This document shows positions 1 to 10,269 of a DNA stretch of 64,000 bases, piece after piece. Source of the stretch: Hygrocybe punicea (taxonomy: Eukaryota; Basidiomycota; Agaricomycetes; Agaricales; Hygrophoraceae); assembly GCA_963556145.1 (NCBI GenBank), contig OY744466.1:5208001-5272000 (forward strand). The letters run 5' to 3'. Under the pieces are notes generated by a model that searched no databases, was not told where the DNA came from, and saw nothing but the letters and a program-made list of their open reading frames with translations. Each line of letters opens with the position of its first letter. The first letter of the stretch is position 1. A program made the translations under genes and the position numbers.

Positions 1-440
1 TTACCAAGGTGTCGGATTTGAGGAGGAAATGTGGACCACTCACCATTTCGTCAGCCAAGATGCCGTTCAGTCCATTATGATACAAGGACACCATCCAATT
101 TAAACCTTGCAATTGATACGACCTCATCTCTCCGTTAATAACTGAAGGAGATGATTGACATGGAGTACAGCACGTCGAAAGACAGCACTCACAACCAGGG
201 GAGTCTTCAAACACGAATGGAGTGTTGATCCCATCCGCTGCCATTTCGCCATCCTTCAGTAACTCTTCGTCTTCTTCCTTTTCAGATTTGCGGTGGCGAG
301 CATTCTGATCGCTGTTTTACATGCAATAAGTTGGACACCAGGGGTTCGGATATGCAAACATACATTGCGCGTTTCCTTCCCCTCCCTTTTGGCTTGGGCT
401 GCGCGTCCATCATTGCAGCATATTCCGGATCACGGGCTTT
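1..440 (-). pseudogene. ISWI-type SNF2 chromatin-remodelling ATPase, 5'-truncated fragment running off the left edge
   Basis: Three exons read on the minus strand. Positions 440-364 encode KARDPEYAAMMDAQPKPKGR and a basic tail; 311-193 encode [18 protein letters not shown] and a following segment; 141-44 encode [14 protein letters not shown] and [15 protein letters not shown] introns separate them, and a GTGAGT donor at 43 starts an intron that leaves the window. These stretches match the linker before the helicase core and the start of the core (Q-motif region, just before the Walker A GxGKT) of ISWI/SMARCA5-like remodellers, which slide nucleosomes in the nucleus. About 100-180 N-terminal residues usual in the family are not found upstream; GTGCTG repeats and a CDC73 fragment lie there instead. 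It may be a captured or duplicated fragment rather than a working gene. The homology is clear; calling it a pseudogene is inference, because a long first intron could hide exon 1. Confidence 0.75.
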
Positions 441-760
441 CTGCTGCGGCGCTTGTGCTGATGCTGGTGCCCTCACTGGTGCCAGTACCCAGTGCCATGC
501 TGGCACTAGTGCAGGCGTTGGTGCTGGTGCTGGTGCTGGTGCCCGCGCTGGGTGCTGGCCATCGCTATGCCGTTCTGGAGCTGGTACCGCATTCTGGCCA
601 GCGATGTCACCGGTGTTGGTACCCGCGCTGGTGCTCGTGGTGCTGGTACTGCTGGTACTGCCATGAGAGCTGGCGCTGTCACTGGCGTTATCACCGTGCC
701 CACCCTTGTCCCCTCGCTGGTGCTGGCGCAGCTGCTCTCCGTTTGTGGTCAGTGGCTGAC
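441..760. repeat. GTGCTG-type low-complexity repeat
   Basis: The stretch is dominated by imperfect GTGCTGGTGCTGGTGCC and GTACTGCTGGTACTG repeats. Open frames through it, such as the Ala/Leu/Val-rich one on the plus strand, come from the repeat and have no domain. It abuts the first recognisable ISWI exon, whose acceptor (GCAGCAG) lies inside the repeat. Confidence 0.7.
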
Positions 761-1062
761 ATTGTTTACACTTATGTATGGAAAACAGAAAAAAAGGCTG
801 AGGTGGAGAAACCTTGACAAGGTAAAATTTAACTTACTAATTTTATATGAATAAATTTATTTTTATTAAATCGTTACCGATACTGGTACCATTATAGACA
901 CTAATACCCATTGCTGCCACTGCCTGGTCCCGATGCCAGCTGGTGCCGTGCTGCTACTGGTCTGTATGGTACTGGGGGTCGGGTGCCGTGCTACTAGATG
1001 CCGGTCCGGACACTGGCGTCAGCAGTAATACTGACAAGTTCACGGATGCGATTGGCTGTGAT
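761..1062. other. Spacer between ISWI and CDC73 fragments
   Basis: The first part is AT-rich and the rest contains scattered CTGGTACC-type repeats. I see no gene. It joins two fragments of unrelated conserved genes, so the rearrangement breakpoint should lie here. Confidence 0.4.
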
Positions 1063-1302
1063 ACTATTCTCCCTAGCCTGCTTAATGTAGTCCGCTCCGG
1101 GTGCGTCTCGCAGCAGCCATGCCAAATACACAGCTTCGACAGAGAAAAAATCGTAGGGGTTCGAAGATGGTTCCATTGACGTAGACACACCAGGCTTGCG
1201 ATAACGCGTTGGGCTTGATTTGAGGAGTGTGTGTCCGGCAGCGACAACTAGGTGGGTTGCAGAGAGCAGGGAAGAGGACGGTTGGTCGTCCTTGGCATAG
1301 GT
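1063..1302 (-). pseudogene. CDC73: CDC73 (Paf1 complex, parafibromin-like) N-terminal fragment
   Basis: The minus-strand frame reads ITYAKDDQPSSSLLSATHLV, a stretch with SSPTRYRKPG, then SNPYDFFSVEAVYLAWLLRD followed by APGADYIKQARENS. This is the pattern of the N-terminal part of fungal Cdc73, a subunit of the Paf1 transcription-elongation complex. The frame meets a stop codon just upstream of 1303 with no evident acceptor. Downstream of about 1063 the expected continuation (GFVSVTER-like) is replaced by unrelated sequence. Only about 80 residues of a roughly 400-residue protein are present, so this is a relic. Family assignment is from motif recognition. Confidence 0.7.
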
Positions 1303-1475
1303 AATGGGTTAGCGCTATCGATCATTCTTGAGTAGCTTGAGTACTAGTAACGGGAGTACAGTATGTGCCACTGTAATCAACAACCATGCTGTCCTCACCA
1401 TGAAAACGTGCCGCCATGTCATTCAATGTGCAAGTACAAATTTCTTATTACTGCATAATATATATGAAAGTGCCC
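1303..1475. other. Intergenic spacer
   Basis: No convincing gene, repeat or RNA is visible between the CDC73 relic and the small unknown gene. Confidence 0.4.
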
Positions 1476-2054
1476 TTACAAAAAGCACAGTCGACGGCGA
1501 TGCTCTAGAACAATGTCTCGCCGGATTGCCCAGATCATCTGCACGTTCTGCAGAGTGAGCTCCAACATTCGCTTCTCAAAAATTAGGCGGCGACGGAACT
1601 CTTCCTGCATCCCCATCGGTACCAAAGTCTCAACACCTAGCCCTATGGGTTTCAGAGGGTAGCTTCTACGAGGTCGTTTGGTTGGCTTCGAGGATTCCGA
1701 TTCCTTTTCGGAATATCCTTTGCCACTAACAGATGTATGATCAAGTAAGCTCACCCTCCGGCGTGTGGGCACTTTGGACTGCACAAAAATTCAGTGAATT
1801 AGATGTACACCAAAGCAGAGGATGTATCGTACACTCCGATGCCCCCTCCTCTCCCAATTACTTGTATCTGGGCTAGGACTTGACGGATAACCATGGAGCT
1901 CAAAATACTCTAATTGATTCCATTGAATGTAGGGACCAGTCGAGAGAAAGGGGGTGAAATTATTGCGACTGGGTGCAGTAGGTGCGCAAATATCGGAGGT
2001 GGTGGGAGCCGAAAGTTTGGCTTGGGAAGGTGTGCAATGCTGATCGCCATTCAT
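1476..2054 (-). CDS. Hypothetical protein, two exons
   Basis: The first minus-strand exon begins at the ATG at 2054 and is Ser/Pro/Thr-rich (contains PSSPSPDTSNWERRGHRSVR). A short intron ending in TTTTTGTGCAG leads to a second exon with a basic patch (SSKPTKRPRRS, a possible nuclear localisation signal) and an amphipathic helical stretch (EEFRRRLIFEKRMLELTLQN). I recognise no family. It lies about 160 bp beyond the stop of the Plavaka transposase on the same strand, so it could be an accessory gene of that transposon or an unrelated neighbour. The putative intron is only about 36 nt, short even for fungi, so the model is uncertain. Confidence 0.35.
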
Positions 2055-2214
2055 TCTAGCGATGTGTGGGTGACTTGGACCTGCAGAATAGAAAGATACC
2101 TGTATTTATTTATCCAATTGAACGACACCTCGACATTGTCGGATGTGAAACTTGAAACATTGTAAAATTCTCCTCATGATGTTGCCATTGGGCAAAATTA
2201 TATAATAAATATAC

Positions 2215-5200
2215 TTATCCATACATTTCGTCCATAGCAAGTAATTCATCATCATCAGTGAAGTCAAGATCAGGTTCACTCTCCCGGTCATGACTTTCAT
2301 CACTGTCTTCGCCTGATGTTTCTGCAGTTCCCTCTGAAACACCAGGAGCACCTTCCTCACTGTCTAGTGACTCCGGATCAAGTTCCCCCAGGTGTTCTTC
2401 CGCTCCATTTACGTCCTCGGGTACAGTTAGCATAGAATGATGTCCATAAATATGCCCTACACCAAGGCCAAAATGATGCCGCATTAACATATCACGGTCC
2501 ACAAAACTTGGGGTTGTGGTCAGAGATGGTTTTCAAAGTATATTTTGATCAAACTTACCGGTTCACATAGTATTCAACATAATCTGATGAGTCTCGAGCA
2601 CAGGAGGATAAACCTATGCTGTCAGTGTGACGCTTCCCTGTAGTGAAGCGCGGTATGACATGACAACTTCGCAAGACGTCGGAGGGATCAATAAACCCAA
2701 ATGAGTCTTCCCTAGACAGGCCAGGAAATTGAAGGCGATCGAGTGTGTGAGAGGCCCATCCAGACAACTCCACAATACGATACCATCGTACCCATAAAAA
2801 TTCCATTCGGTGAGGTTGGTAGTCCTGCATCCCAGGCCCAACATAGACTACATTCGCATGATAAATGCCCAGAACTCGAGCGTACTGAAATGGATGGTGC
2901 GAGTTAAGATTATTGCTGTCAGGATCGGCCAAGACCATCACGTTGTGGTGGGTTGTGGATGCATTCACCACGTCCTGGTCACGTCGGATGTCGTAAGTGG
3001 TGTAGTTGATGCGTGCTAGGTTGTGTCGGTAGATGCGGTCATGCCTAAACAGAACCGAATTTAAGTCATGACTTTCATGGCCCATAGCATCTTGTGAGTT
3101 TGGGTTTTGCAGGATCAAGAGAATGCGAGGAAGCAGATGCTGCCGCAACTTGGGCAAAAAGCTCTATAGACAAACGTCAAAATTGTGAATCACTTTGGTT
3201 TCAGTTATTTATACCTCAACGGCTGGATCACCAGCATTGTCTCGGAGAAATGTACCTATATGAAGGTGGTGATTCTGTGAAACGCCAATGTGGTGATGTT
3301 CTTGAGGTGATCTAGGCACCTCTTCATGTCGAATTCTTGTACACGGAAGTCTTGCTCGGATAAGGCGAAGGCGGGCCTGGCGACGCTCAATTTGAGCTAG
3401 CTGTTTGACAAATTGCTTTCGATCTGTGCAGGTATATCGAGCCTTGGGTGTACGGTGCTCGAGTTCGAGCTGCAAAATTTGGCATCAATGTTGGTCTTAC
3501 CAAAGTAGTCGAAATACTTACAGGCTCCGTAGAATATGAATCTGAGGTACCAAATCTCCGAATGGTATTAGCATAATCACCAAGAGCATGGTGCTTATAA
3601 GTCTGAAGATTAAGGGTCTTCCGTAGTGGCCCATCGGCGTCCGAATGCTCAACTGCAGAAAGAGGGGTTGACGTTTTGGAATTGTTATTTGTCCGGTTTT
3701 TCTTCATTTGACGGCGCTTGCGTGCCATCGTCTGATGAGGAAGTTCCCGTGCATCGAACGCAGGGCATGTATTATTATTGAACACACGAAATTCGGCTCC
3801 AATGCGAACTGTCAATTCGTCAAAGATTTTGAGGGTATGGTCAGTATGCATCCGAAGTTTTGCCATGCCATGCTAATGAGAACATATGAAGAGAAGCCGT
3901 AGGATGGAGCTGTTGTGGGGTTCGGGAAGAAGACCTTCGAAAACTGGTATAGCACACTTACGAGGTCTCAGTCAGTTGCATTAGCATATTTGTAGGTCGA
4001 AATACAAACCTGCAAGAGATCCTCATAATCATGTGCTGCCAGCTTTTTGAGCTCTGAGACATTACTTGAAAACCGTCTAATTGTATCGCAACCAAAGGTG
4101 GGTACCTGCCTAAACCTTAACACCAGTTCTCAAAGGTGTGTTCACAGCGTTATCAAAAGGAAGCATACCGGCGATCCAACTCATGAAGCAGTGATATATC
4201 TGCAGCTCTGATCATCCGCAAAAGATGAATAAACAATGCTTTCCAGACGCCTAACTCGAATTCATGCAAGAGGTCCACAACAAGCATGAGGAATAGGTTG
4301 AAACCAAGATGGGAAAGCCTTTGCGAGAATGCATTCTACGATTAAAAATTAGCCTTTGAACCAACATCACATCATTTCACACTTACAGCCGTGGGTGTCA
4401 AAGATTGCTCCCTCAAAAGGTTTTCTACACGTTCATTGTTGACGGCATAATTTTTTTTATAAATAATCTCCCGCGCCATGTTAACTTTATGCCTCTTGGT
4501 GTCGTCATCGACGCGAGCAAGAGTCTCTCGTTGTTTCATGTCACGTATCATGCCAAGATTTTGTATACGCGAACCAGGAATGAGACATCGCGGGCAAGGG
4601 CAGCACCCTTTGTTATGAATACTAGTGAGGATAACTCTCCATTGATCATTATAAGTTTCACATGCCTGTAAAAGACAAATACCACTTACTTTTCAGGATA
4701 ATCCGCTGAATATGTAAAAATTCGAGGATAAAAGCGACGTGTGATCCCGTCACAGCATGTGATAATAATACCATGCACATAGGCCTCGAGGAATTCATCG
4801 TCGAGAAGAATGCCCCATTGGGCATGCAGTACTTCACGGCGACAGTGAGTGTATAGAGCTTTACTGCCCTCCTTCTTTCCCGCATATTGAGTGGCAAAAT
4901 CCTTAAATGAATCTGGCAACTAAGCAATACAGTAAGAAGTGTTGCAAAAAGAGTAGCAAGGAAACCCACCGTCTGGAAATATGCAACGTGATTGCATAAA
5001 TGACTCGTAGGCTTGCATCGGTTGTATTTTGACTCGTTCCCAAAATATAAGTAGCAAGGCCATAGTTTTGCGGTCCCGAAAGACGTTAAGTGAGTAGCAT
5101 CAGATGCGAACATCATAGCTACAACCACTCTTGGAAGACTGCATCCAGATTCCTTGGGCAAGTCTTGCACCTCTTGGTGGGCATCCAAAAAAGCTGCTGA

Positions 5201-6562
5201 TGTGTATAATTCACCGTGTACCCTGACATCTGGTTCGACATTGGAAGGTGTCCAAAAGAGCTCGAATGGTTCGTAATGAAAATGCTGGTCATGAAGTGGG
5301 TTTGCAAGCTTCTCGCGAATCACCGATACAAGGGAGCGATGGTAGAGATCACCGATGATGTAATTCTGTGGCCCAGGAATATTTGCTCTGCTGTGAGAAG
5401 GAACTGATATGCTGACCGGAGACCTATGCCACCCAGCGTCTTCGTTACACCATTGCTCTTCCTCCTCACCCACACCCCCAAAATCATTCCTCCCCAACTT
5501 GGAGTCAATTTGGCCCCATTTCGTGTGTCGCACATCTTCTGGCCGGAAATCCAAGTCTCCAACAATACTCAGAAGCTGGGTGAAGCTTTCTCGTGACTTC
5601 TGATGACCATTATTCCAGTACCAGTCGCCCAGACGAAAAGAGGTTTTGTTTGGGTATGGATGGAATGAATTTTGTGTCGGAGGCTGGGATGCTCCTTGTC
5701 CCGCAATTCCGGGCTGGTCAGACAAGCCTTTTAAATTGACATGCTCCTCTGGATCATGCGATGGTAGCTTCTCTGAATGATATTGTCGAAAAAGACCAAA
5801 AATATTTCGAGGTGTGCGAAAGACTCGACGAATGTGTGATCCGAGCAACTGAATGGTTGATGTTGCACGAGAGGTGGATGGTGGTGATGGTGGATGAGAT
5901 GTGGCTGCGTTATCTCCTTCAACTTCAGCCACGGAAGGGGTGGATGGTCAATGGGACGTCGGTGGGTTATTTCCTTCAACTTGAGCTGGAGGGAGCAGAG
6001 GCAATGATTGAGGGATGATGTCCCTGAATCTCTTCGGCAGCCGGTTCAGCCTGCGTGGTCGACGCTCTGCAAGGGATAGATTGTCATCGTTTTCGACAGA
6101 GCGGAATGGACTGAGGTGCTGATGATAAAACCATGACTTAAAGGCTAGTTCAGCGTGGATCAAACAGGAAAGACGTACAACAGCAGGCTCTAATGGGCAC
6201 TGTTGTTCAGGGAGAGCATCGTTTGAGTGGTCCAGATCCCTTGACTTAAGTGCAACGTTGCAATTATGATCATGGCAGTAAGAGGAGGCTGTCACACGCA
6301 CCTCAATCTCCATGTTTAGTCTGCTGGATGCCTCTGCAACTAGCTCTAAGCCTGTTGCTTGGCTGACTTCATGCTCTACAGTCCCCACGCGACGTCTCTT
6401 TTTTGTTTGCCAGATTTCTCTGGCTTTGTTCAAAGCGCCAGATAAACGAGTCTTAGACTTTTTGCAGGTGTGTTTGTGCTTGTTCAATGCTCCAATTGTG
6501 TAGAAGGACCTTCCGCATAGACAGACCTCGTTGGATGTAGTGTTGTTCGAGATCGAGTCCAT
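2215..6562 (-). CDS. Plavaka-type transposase, multi-exon, nearly complete
   Basis: The gene starts at the ATG at 6562 with a C2H2 finger (CLCGRSFYTIGALNKHKHTC), usual for Plavaka proteins. The core follows: FRLGDWYWNNGHQKSRESF, then HRSPVSISVPSHS, PGPQNYIIGDLYHRSLVSVI, SDATHLTSFGTAKLWPCYLY, a CPRCL motif near 4600, LLHEFELGVWKALFIHLLRM near 4300, VPTFGCDTIRRFSSN near 4090 and YKHHALGDYANTIRRFGTSD near 3560. The 3' exons carry ARINYTTYDIRRDQD and YVNRFVDRDMLMRHHFGLGV, and an acidic tail ends at the stop at 2215. Introns of about 50-60 nt separate the exons. Plavaka is a DDE family related to CACTA/CMC elements that moves DNA in the nucleus. I saw no unambiguous inactivating break, but exact splice sites and terminal repeats were not resolved. 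Confidence 0.82.
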
Positions 6563-6990
6563 TGCAAGGAACTTGAAGCCGACTCGTCCTTGTCTGTCGA
6601 AAAGAGGCAGAAGAATGTGTAGACTGCCAGGACGTTCAAGTCAGTGTAGCAAAAAATATTAATCCTAATCTTACAGCAGGTCACTACGGTAAGAAAGCGC
6701 GAATAGATTATTGTAGGAGATTTCATGTGCGGAGATACAGAGTACGGTATGACAAATCCAACCAAATGCACCAATAAACAATATTCAATATTCAATGACC
6801 ATGAGACGTAAAGTCTAGTGTGTCAAAAGTCGCAAGGTCTTCCACCTCTGACATCCATCAAGGTAATCTGCCTGGACCTGATAAATGTTCCGAAGTCTTG
6901 ACCACCAACGTGGGAACATCGCGAGGTCTCGACACTCTTATGTAAGCTTAGACGAGTCTGGACTCAGACTCTTGAACATTTGAGCGCTTA
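6563..6990. other. Spacer between Plavaka and Cys-rich gene A
   Basis: This holds the upstream region of the minus-strand Plavaka gene and the promoter side of the plus-strand Cys-rich gene. The two genes are divergent. No further coding sequence is supported, and no terminal repeat of the Plavaka element could be defined. Confidence 0.4.
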
Positions 6991-6991
6991 C

Positions 6992-7000
6992 TATATATAT
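6992..7000 (+). promoter_or_regulatory. TATA-like element upstream of Cys-rich gene A
   Basis: TATATATAT lies about 31 bp before the ATG at 7031. That spacing would give a very short leader, which is plausible for a basidiomycete gene. Inferred from position only. Confidence 0.35.
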
Positions 7001-7030
7001 GAATGAGATCGATGCTACCAGCAACTCTTC

Positions 7031-8027
7031 ATGTCTGAATTCCAGCTTACCAAATCACTCTACCTCAAGCGCATTCAGCGTGAGCAGGCGTCACATAATG
7101 CAATCATTCTTCATTATGACCCACTGGAAAATGATCTTCGTGTGTGGTTCTGGTACGCGATCACTGTTATTATCGCCATGTTACCTCTTCTGATTTGATC
7201 ATGCTTTCAAGGCCTGTTAACGAGGCAAGGCAACGCGTATCTCCATCGGCTTTGCAAGGATACCGCGAAACTCACAAATTCAGAGGTCCCTGCTGCCTCT
7301 GCGCATCCGATGCAATTGACGTGGTTTACACCGAGTCGGCCATTTTTATGGCCATTGACGGCCAGCTTTCAGGTGAATACGTCGCTGCTTGTGCTGCCAG
7401 TCGCTGTGGTTATATGAGTAAGTTAAATGCTACATTAATACAAATCTTTCTTACATTGTTTTTGTTGTTGGTGTGTGCAGTCTCCTTAGAGTACATGTAC
7501 GTGAAATTGGGCCTTCTTGTTGCCCAGTATCCTCTCCGAGGTATGAGTTTTCCACTATCAAAGTTGTTGCTTCACAATGACTATTCCACGTTACAAGCTG
7601 CCGGAGAACTCGTGCCAAAACGCGTATTGCGTCTCCCAGGACTGTCCAACTTGTCTCGTGCTCCGGTTGCATTTGCTGGTGAGCGATAATCAGTACAACT
7701 CACCCTAACTCACATTATGTCTCAGGGCTTAACGCTGCCATTGCCTCCATTCCTTCATGGCGGCGACCTAGAAAGCATGAAAGGACTATACTGGATCAAA
7801 TTCTATCGCTTGATTCACGGATTGAACCTGGAATTCAAGAATCCGAGTTTAGACTACTTTTTGCGAGGTGCCACTGTGGATTGATCATGACGCGCCGGGT
7901 TTTTGGGCATCACATATGTACAGAAGTATCCGAGGTTCAAGTTGAACCTATGGTCATTGATCTGACATCAGATACTGATGATAACTCCAGCAATTCTTCA
8001 TTGGAGGATGACGATATGTATGAGTAA
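7031..8027 (+). CDS. Cys-rich unknown protein, paralogue A (256 aa, 5 exons)
   Basis: The exons are 7031-7152, 7212-7417, 7481-7540, 7598-7678 and 7726-8027. They total 771 nt in one frame (256 aa) with GT-AG introns of 45-63 nt. Visible motifs are FRGPCCLCASD near the end of exon 2, then SGEYVAACAASRCGYM, LEYMYVKLGLLVAQYPLR, EPGIQESEFRLLFARCHCGL, a further HHIC, and an acidic tail starting VIDLTSD. The paired Cys/His residues suggest zinc binding (inference). A second gene at 51945-52912 on the minus strand shares the motif order and the intron positions apart from one shifted acceptor, so the coding model is well supported. I know no function. I believe similar uncharacterised proteins are common in Agaricomycetes. 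The ATG at 7031 was chosen because exon 1 aligns with exon 1 of the paralogue. Confidence 0.75.
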
Positions 8028-8050
8028 TAACTTACAACAACTGTGACATT

Positions 8051-8849
8051 TTACATGGTTACGATGGAATTACTAGTACAGGTACAAGACATCACTACGC
8101 CAACTATTGCTCGAATTAAGGTATGTTCAGCCTCTGACCTTGAGTAAATCAGCTCAACAACTGTCTTGTGTACGAAACCTCGACTTACTGAACCCAACCG
8201 ATGGGGTTGAAGTGTTGTCCCGTCATCAGGCATGGTGAGGTTATTGGCATCGAGGCTAGTGACGTCAACTACTTACAGATCAGGAAATGATCCAACGGGC
8301 ACAGAGTTTTGTCTTACCTGAATCGTGTAATGTTCCTGAGGGTGCGAGATAGCTACTGCTGACGCCAACGTTGACAACGGGGATCCTGTTGGCCACCAAG
8401 CCGCGGAACCGCTGAATGTCTTCCTCAACTTTTCTGATGAAGTCTTTCAGTTTAGACAGGTGGAGCATGTAGCATCGCGCCGCAATGAGGGATTCCTGAT
8501 ATTTCTGTTCTGCGATGAACACTTCCGCTTGAAGAACATCACTCCTCCGGGACGAATAGGCGAGTGCTATCGCAATTGCATCGGCTGAGTCCAACGTCCT
8601 CGGTAAGGATAAGCCCTTCAAATTATGAGTTAGACAATCAACTATGCTAAAAATAAGGTGTTTTACAAGCAGCATATCATCCAAATCCACACGCTGGGCA
8701 GGTATGACAGCCACTCGTGAGTTCGAGAAAGATGTAAACTCTGGTGCTGCTGTCCCTTGAGATTCAGCTGAAAAGAGCATAGACGGTGAAGGGGGAACAG
8801 GCGGCAGAACATCAAATACGTGGCTTCGCCAAGTATCAATACTGGTCAT
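8051..8849 (-). CDS. Hypothetical protein with helical middle
   Basis: The gene starts at the ATG at 8849 (MTSIDTWRSHVFDVLPPVPP) and runs on the minus strand. A stretch near 8609-8668 is probably a 57-nt intron that happens to be in frame (donor GTAAAA, acceptor ATTTGAAG). The middle is predicted helical (SKLKDFIRKVEEDIQRFRGL), which could form a coiled coil. Further short exons may continue to about 8051. It converges on Cys-rich gene A, with the ends about 24 bp apart. No family is recognised, no signal peptide or membrane segment is seen, and the 3' gene structure is uncertain. Confidence 0.45.
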
Positions 8850-8962
8850 TCCGAGTCTTTTCTAGATAGAGGGTTGGAGTTGGCCTGACTAATCAATCAT
8901 CAACCATTTGTTGTGGTGTCAAATCCACTTTTTCAATAACAGCAATTTGCACAAGGGTAGTT

Positions 8963-9370
8963 GGGTGAACCCAACTTCCCACGCACCCCTTACCTTATAT
9001 AGTGGTAGCTAAGTGAAATACATCCAATAAATCAGTTTTAATTAAAGTCCTGTTGGTGATAAAATCATAGAAAATCATAGATGAGTAAGCTTATACTTCT
9101 AGGTGTTCATAGAAAAATAATGCTTTGCTTTGATTGAATAGTTGCTTAAAAATAAAGAACTTATCTGGAATTGATGCCTATATCTAAACACCAACTGACC
9201 AGAATTTGACAAGAATTAGTTTGTGCATGTCTTAGTCTTCACACTACATAGAGATAATTTTTCAGTCATTTTATCACCAGTAGAACTTGAGTTAAAATTG
9301 ATTAGTCAAAATTATCTTACATAGCTAGCACCTTATAAGGCAAGGGGTGTGTGGGAAGTTGGGTGCACCC
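8963..9370. mobile_element. Fold-back MITE, about 408 bp
   Basis: The left end reads GGGTGAACCCAACTTCCCAC and the right end is its near-exact reverse complement (GTGGGAAGTTGGGTGCACCC). Complementarity continues inward through a segment containing GGTGATAAAAT on one arm and ATTTTATCACC on the other, giving arms of nearly 200 bp. No coding sequence is present. I could not define a target-site duplication, so the superfamily is unknown. Confidence 0.65.
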
Positions 9371-9422
9371 TGGGGAGCCAAATAGAATAATCCATAAGTT
9401 TATATACTTAATAAATGATTAT

Positions 9423-9664
9423 TGTTGGGAATAGTGGCCGAATAGTCACGGAAAGGATTGGTAATCCGTATCACGTGACCCCGGAACTCAAACCCACCTG
9501 TCCGATGAATAATGCTGAAGCGCAGCATGTATTCTACTCACCACAAGAAACTTCTAGTATATTTAGCTAGTAGTATAAAAGCCCTCTCAGAGAGAGGCAA
9601 ATATAATTCATTCCACATTAAATTACTTAGTGATCAACAACCACTGCACCTATATATTTCAATA
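9423..9664 (+). mobile_element. Probable solo LTR with TATA box
   Basis: The stretch starts TGTTGGGAATAG and contains a promoter-like TATAAAAGCCCTCTC near 9576. It is flanked by the 5-bp duplication ATTAT (9418-9422 and 9665-9669), the size LTR retrotransposons generate. The 3' end reads TTTCAATA rather than the usual CA, so the right boundary is uncertain. No internal retroelement domain is nearby, which suggests a solo LTR left by recombination. Confidence 0.45.
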
Positions 9665-9679
9665 ATTATGGCAGTTAAT

Positions 9680-9910
9680 TATCACTATGAGGACTCTTTG
9701 AGGAGACTCCTTGGGGACTCCTTGACCTTAGCACTCCTTGGCTGCTCCTTGGTCAGGAGTCCTTAGGAGAGCTGAGGACTCCTTACAAACTCCTTAGTAA
9801 GGAAGAAGTTTCTATGGTGAGAAAATCAGGGACTCCTTAGAGACTCTTGAGAACTCCTTGCAATATACTAGAGGAGTCCTTAAGGAGTCCTTAGGGAGTA
9901 CTAAGGAATG
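9680..9910. repeat. Degenerate short tandem repeat (ACTCCTTGAGG-like)
   Basis: About 20 imperfect copies of an ACTCCTTRRGG-type word occur in both orientations. No ORF of interest. It may be subterminal repeat sequence of an adjacent element. Confidence 0.5.
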
Positions 9911-10269
9911 CATGGTAGAGTGTGATGTCCTTCATATTCCCTCCAATTAATCATATCCAATGATTAACCTATTATGTTTACCCATTTACCTCACACAATT
10001 GACCAAGAATACATCTTGTTGACCCTGACATATGCATCAAGGTCAACCTTTTTGTACTGCTCCAAGGAAAACTCATAATCCCAATATATTGCCCCGAAAA
10101 TGACAAATATGCACTACATTTCAAAATATCAATTTGAGTGGGTAATCAGGAAGGTGAATATGCTTTCCAAGGTTGTTGCTATTCTAGAGAGTATTCTTTG
10201 AAATACATGGCCTACTGTGTGGCAAATGTTGAAAATGGTATTGAATGGAATAACAACTCTGTCTGAGAG
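9911..10269. other. AT-rich, CpG-poor spacer
   Basis: No gene or recognisable repeat boundary is visible between the ACTCCTT repeats and the start of the large inverted repeat. Confidence 0.4.

Noticed and set aside
293..854. Three overlapping plus-strand frames of 100-174 codons
   Set aside because: Ala/Leu/Val/Gly-rich translation of GTGCTG repeats; the real coding signal here is ISWI on the minus strand.
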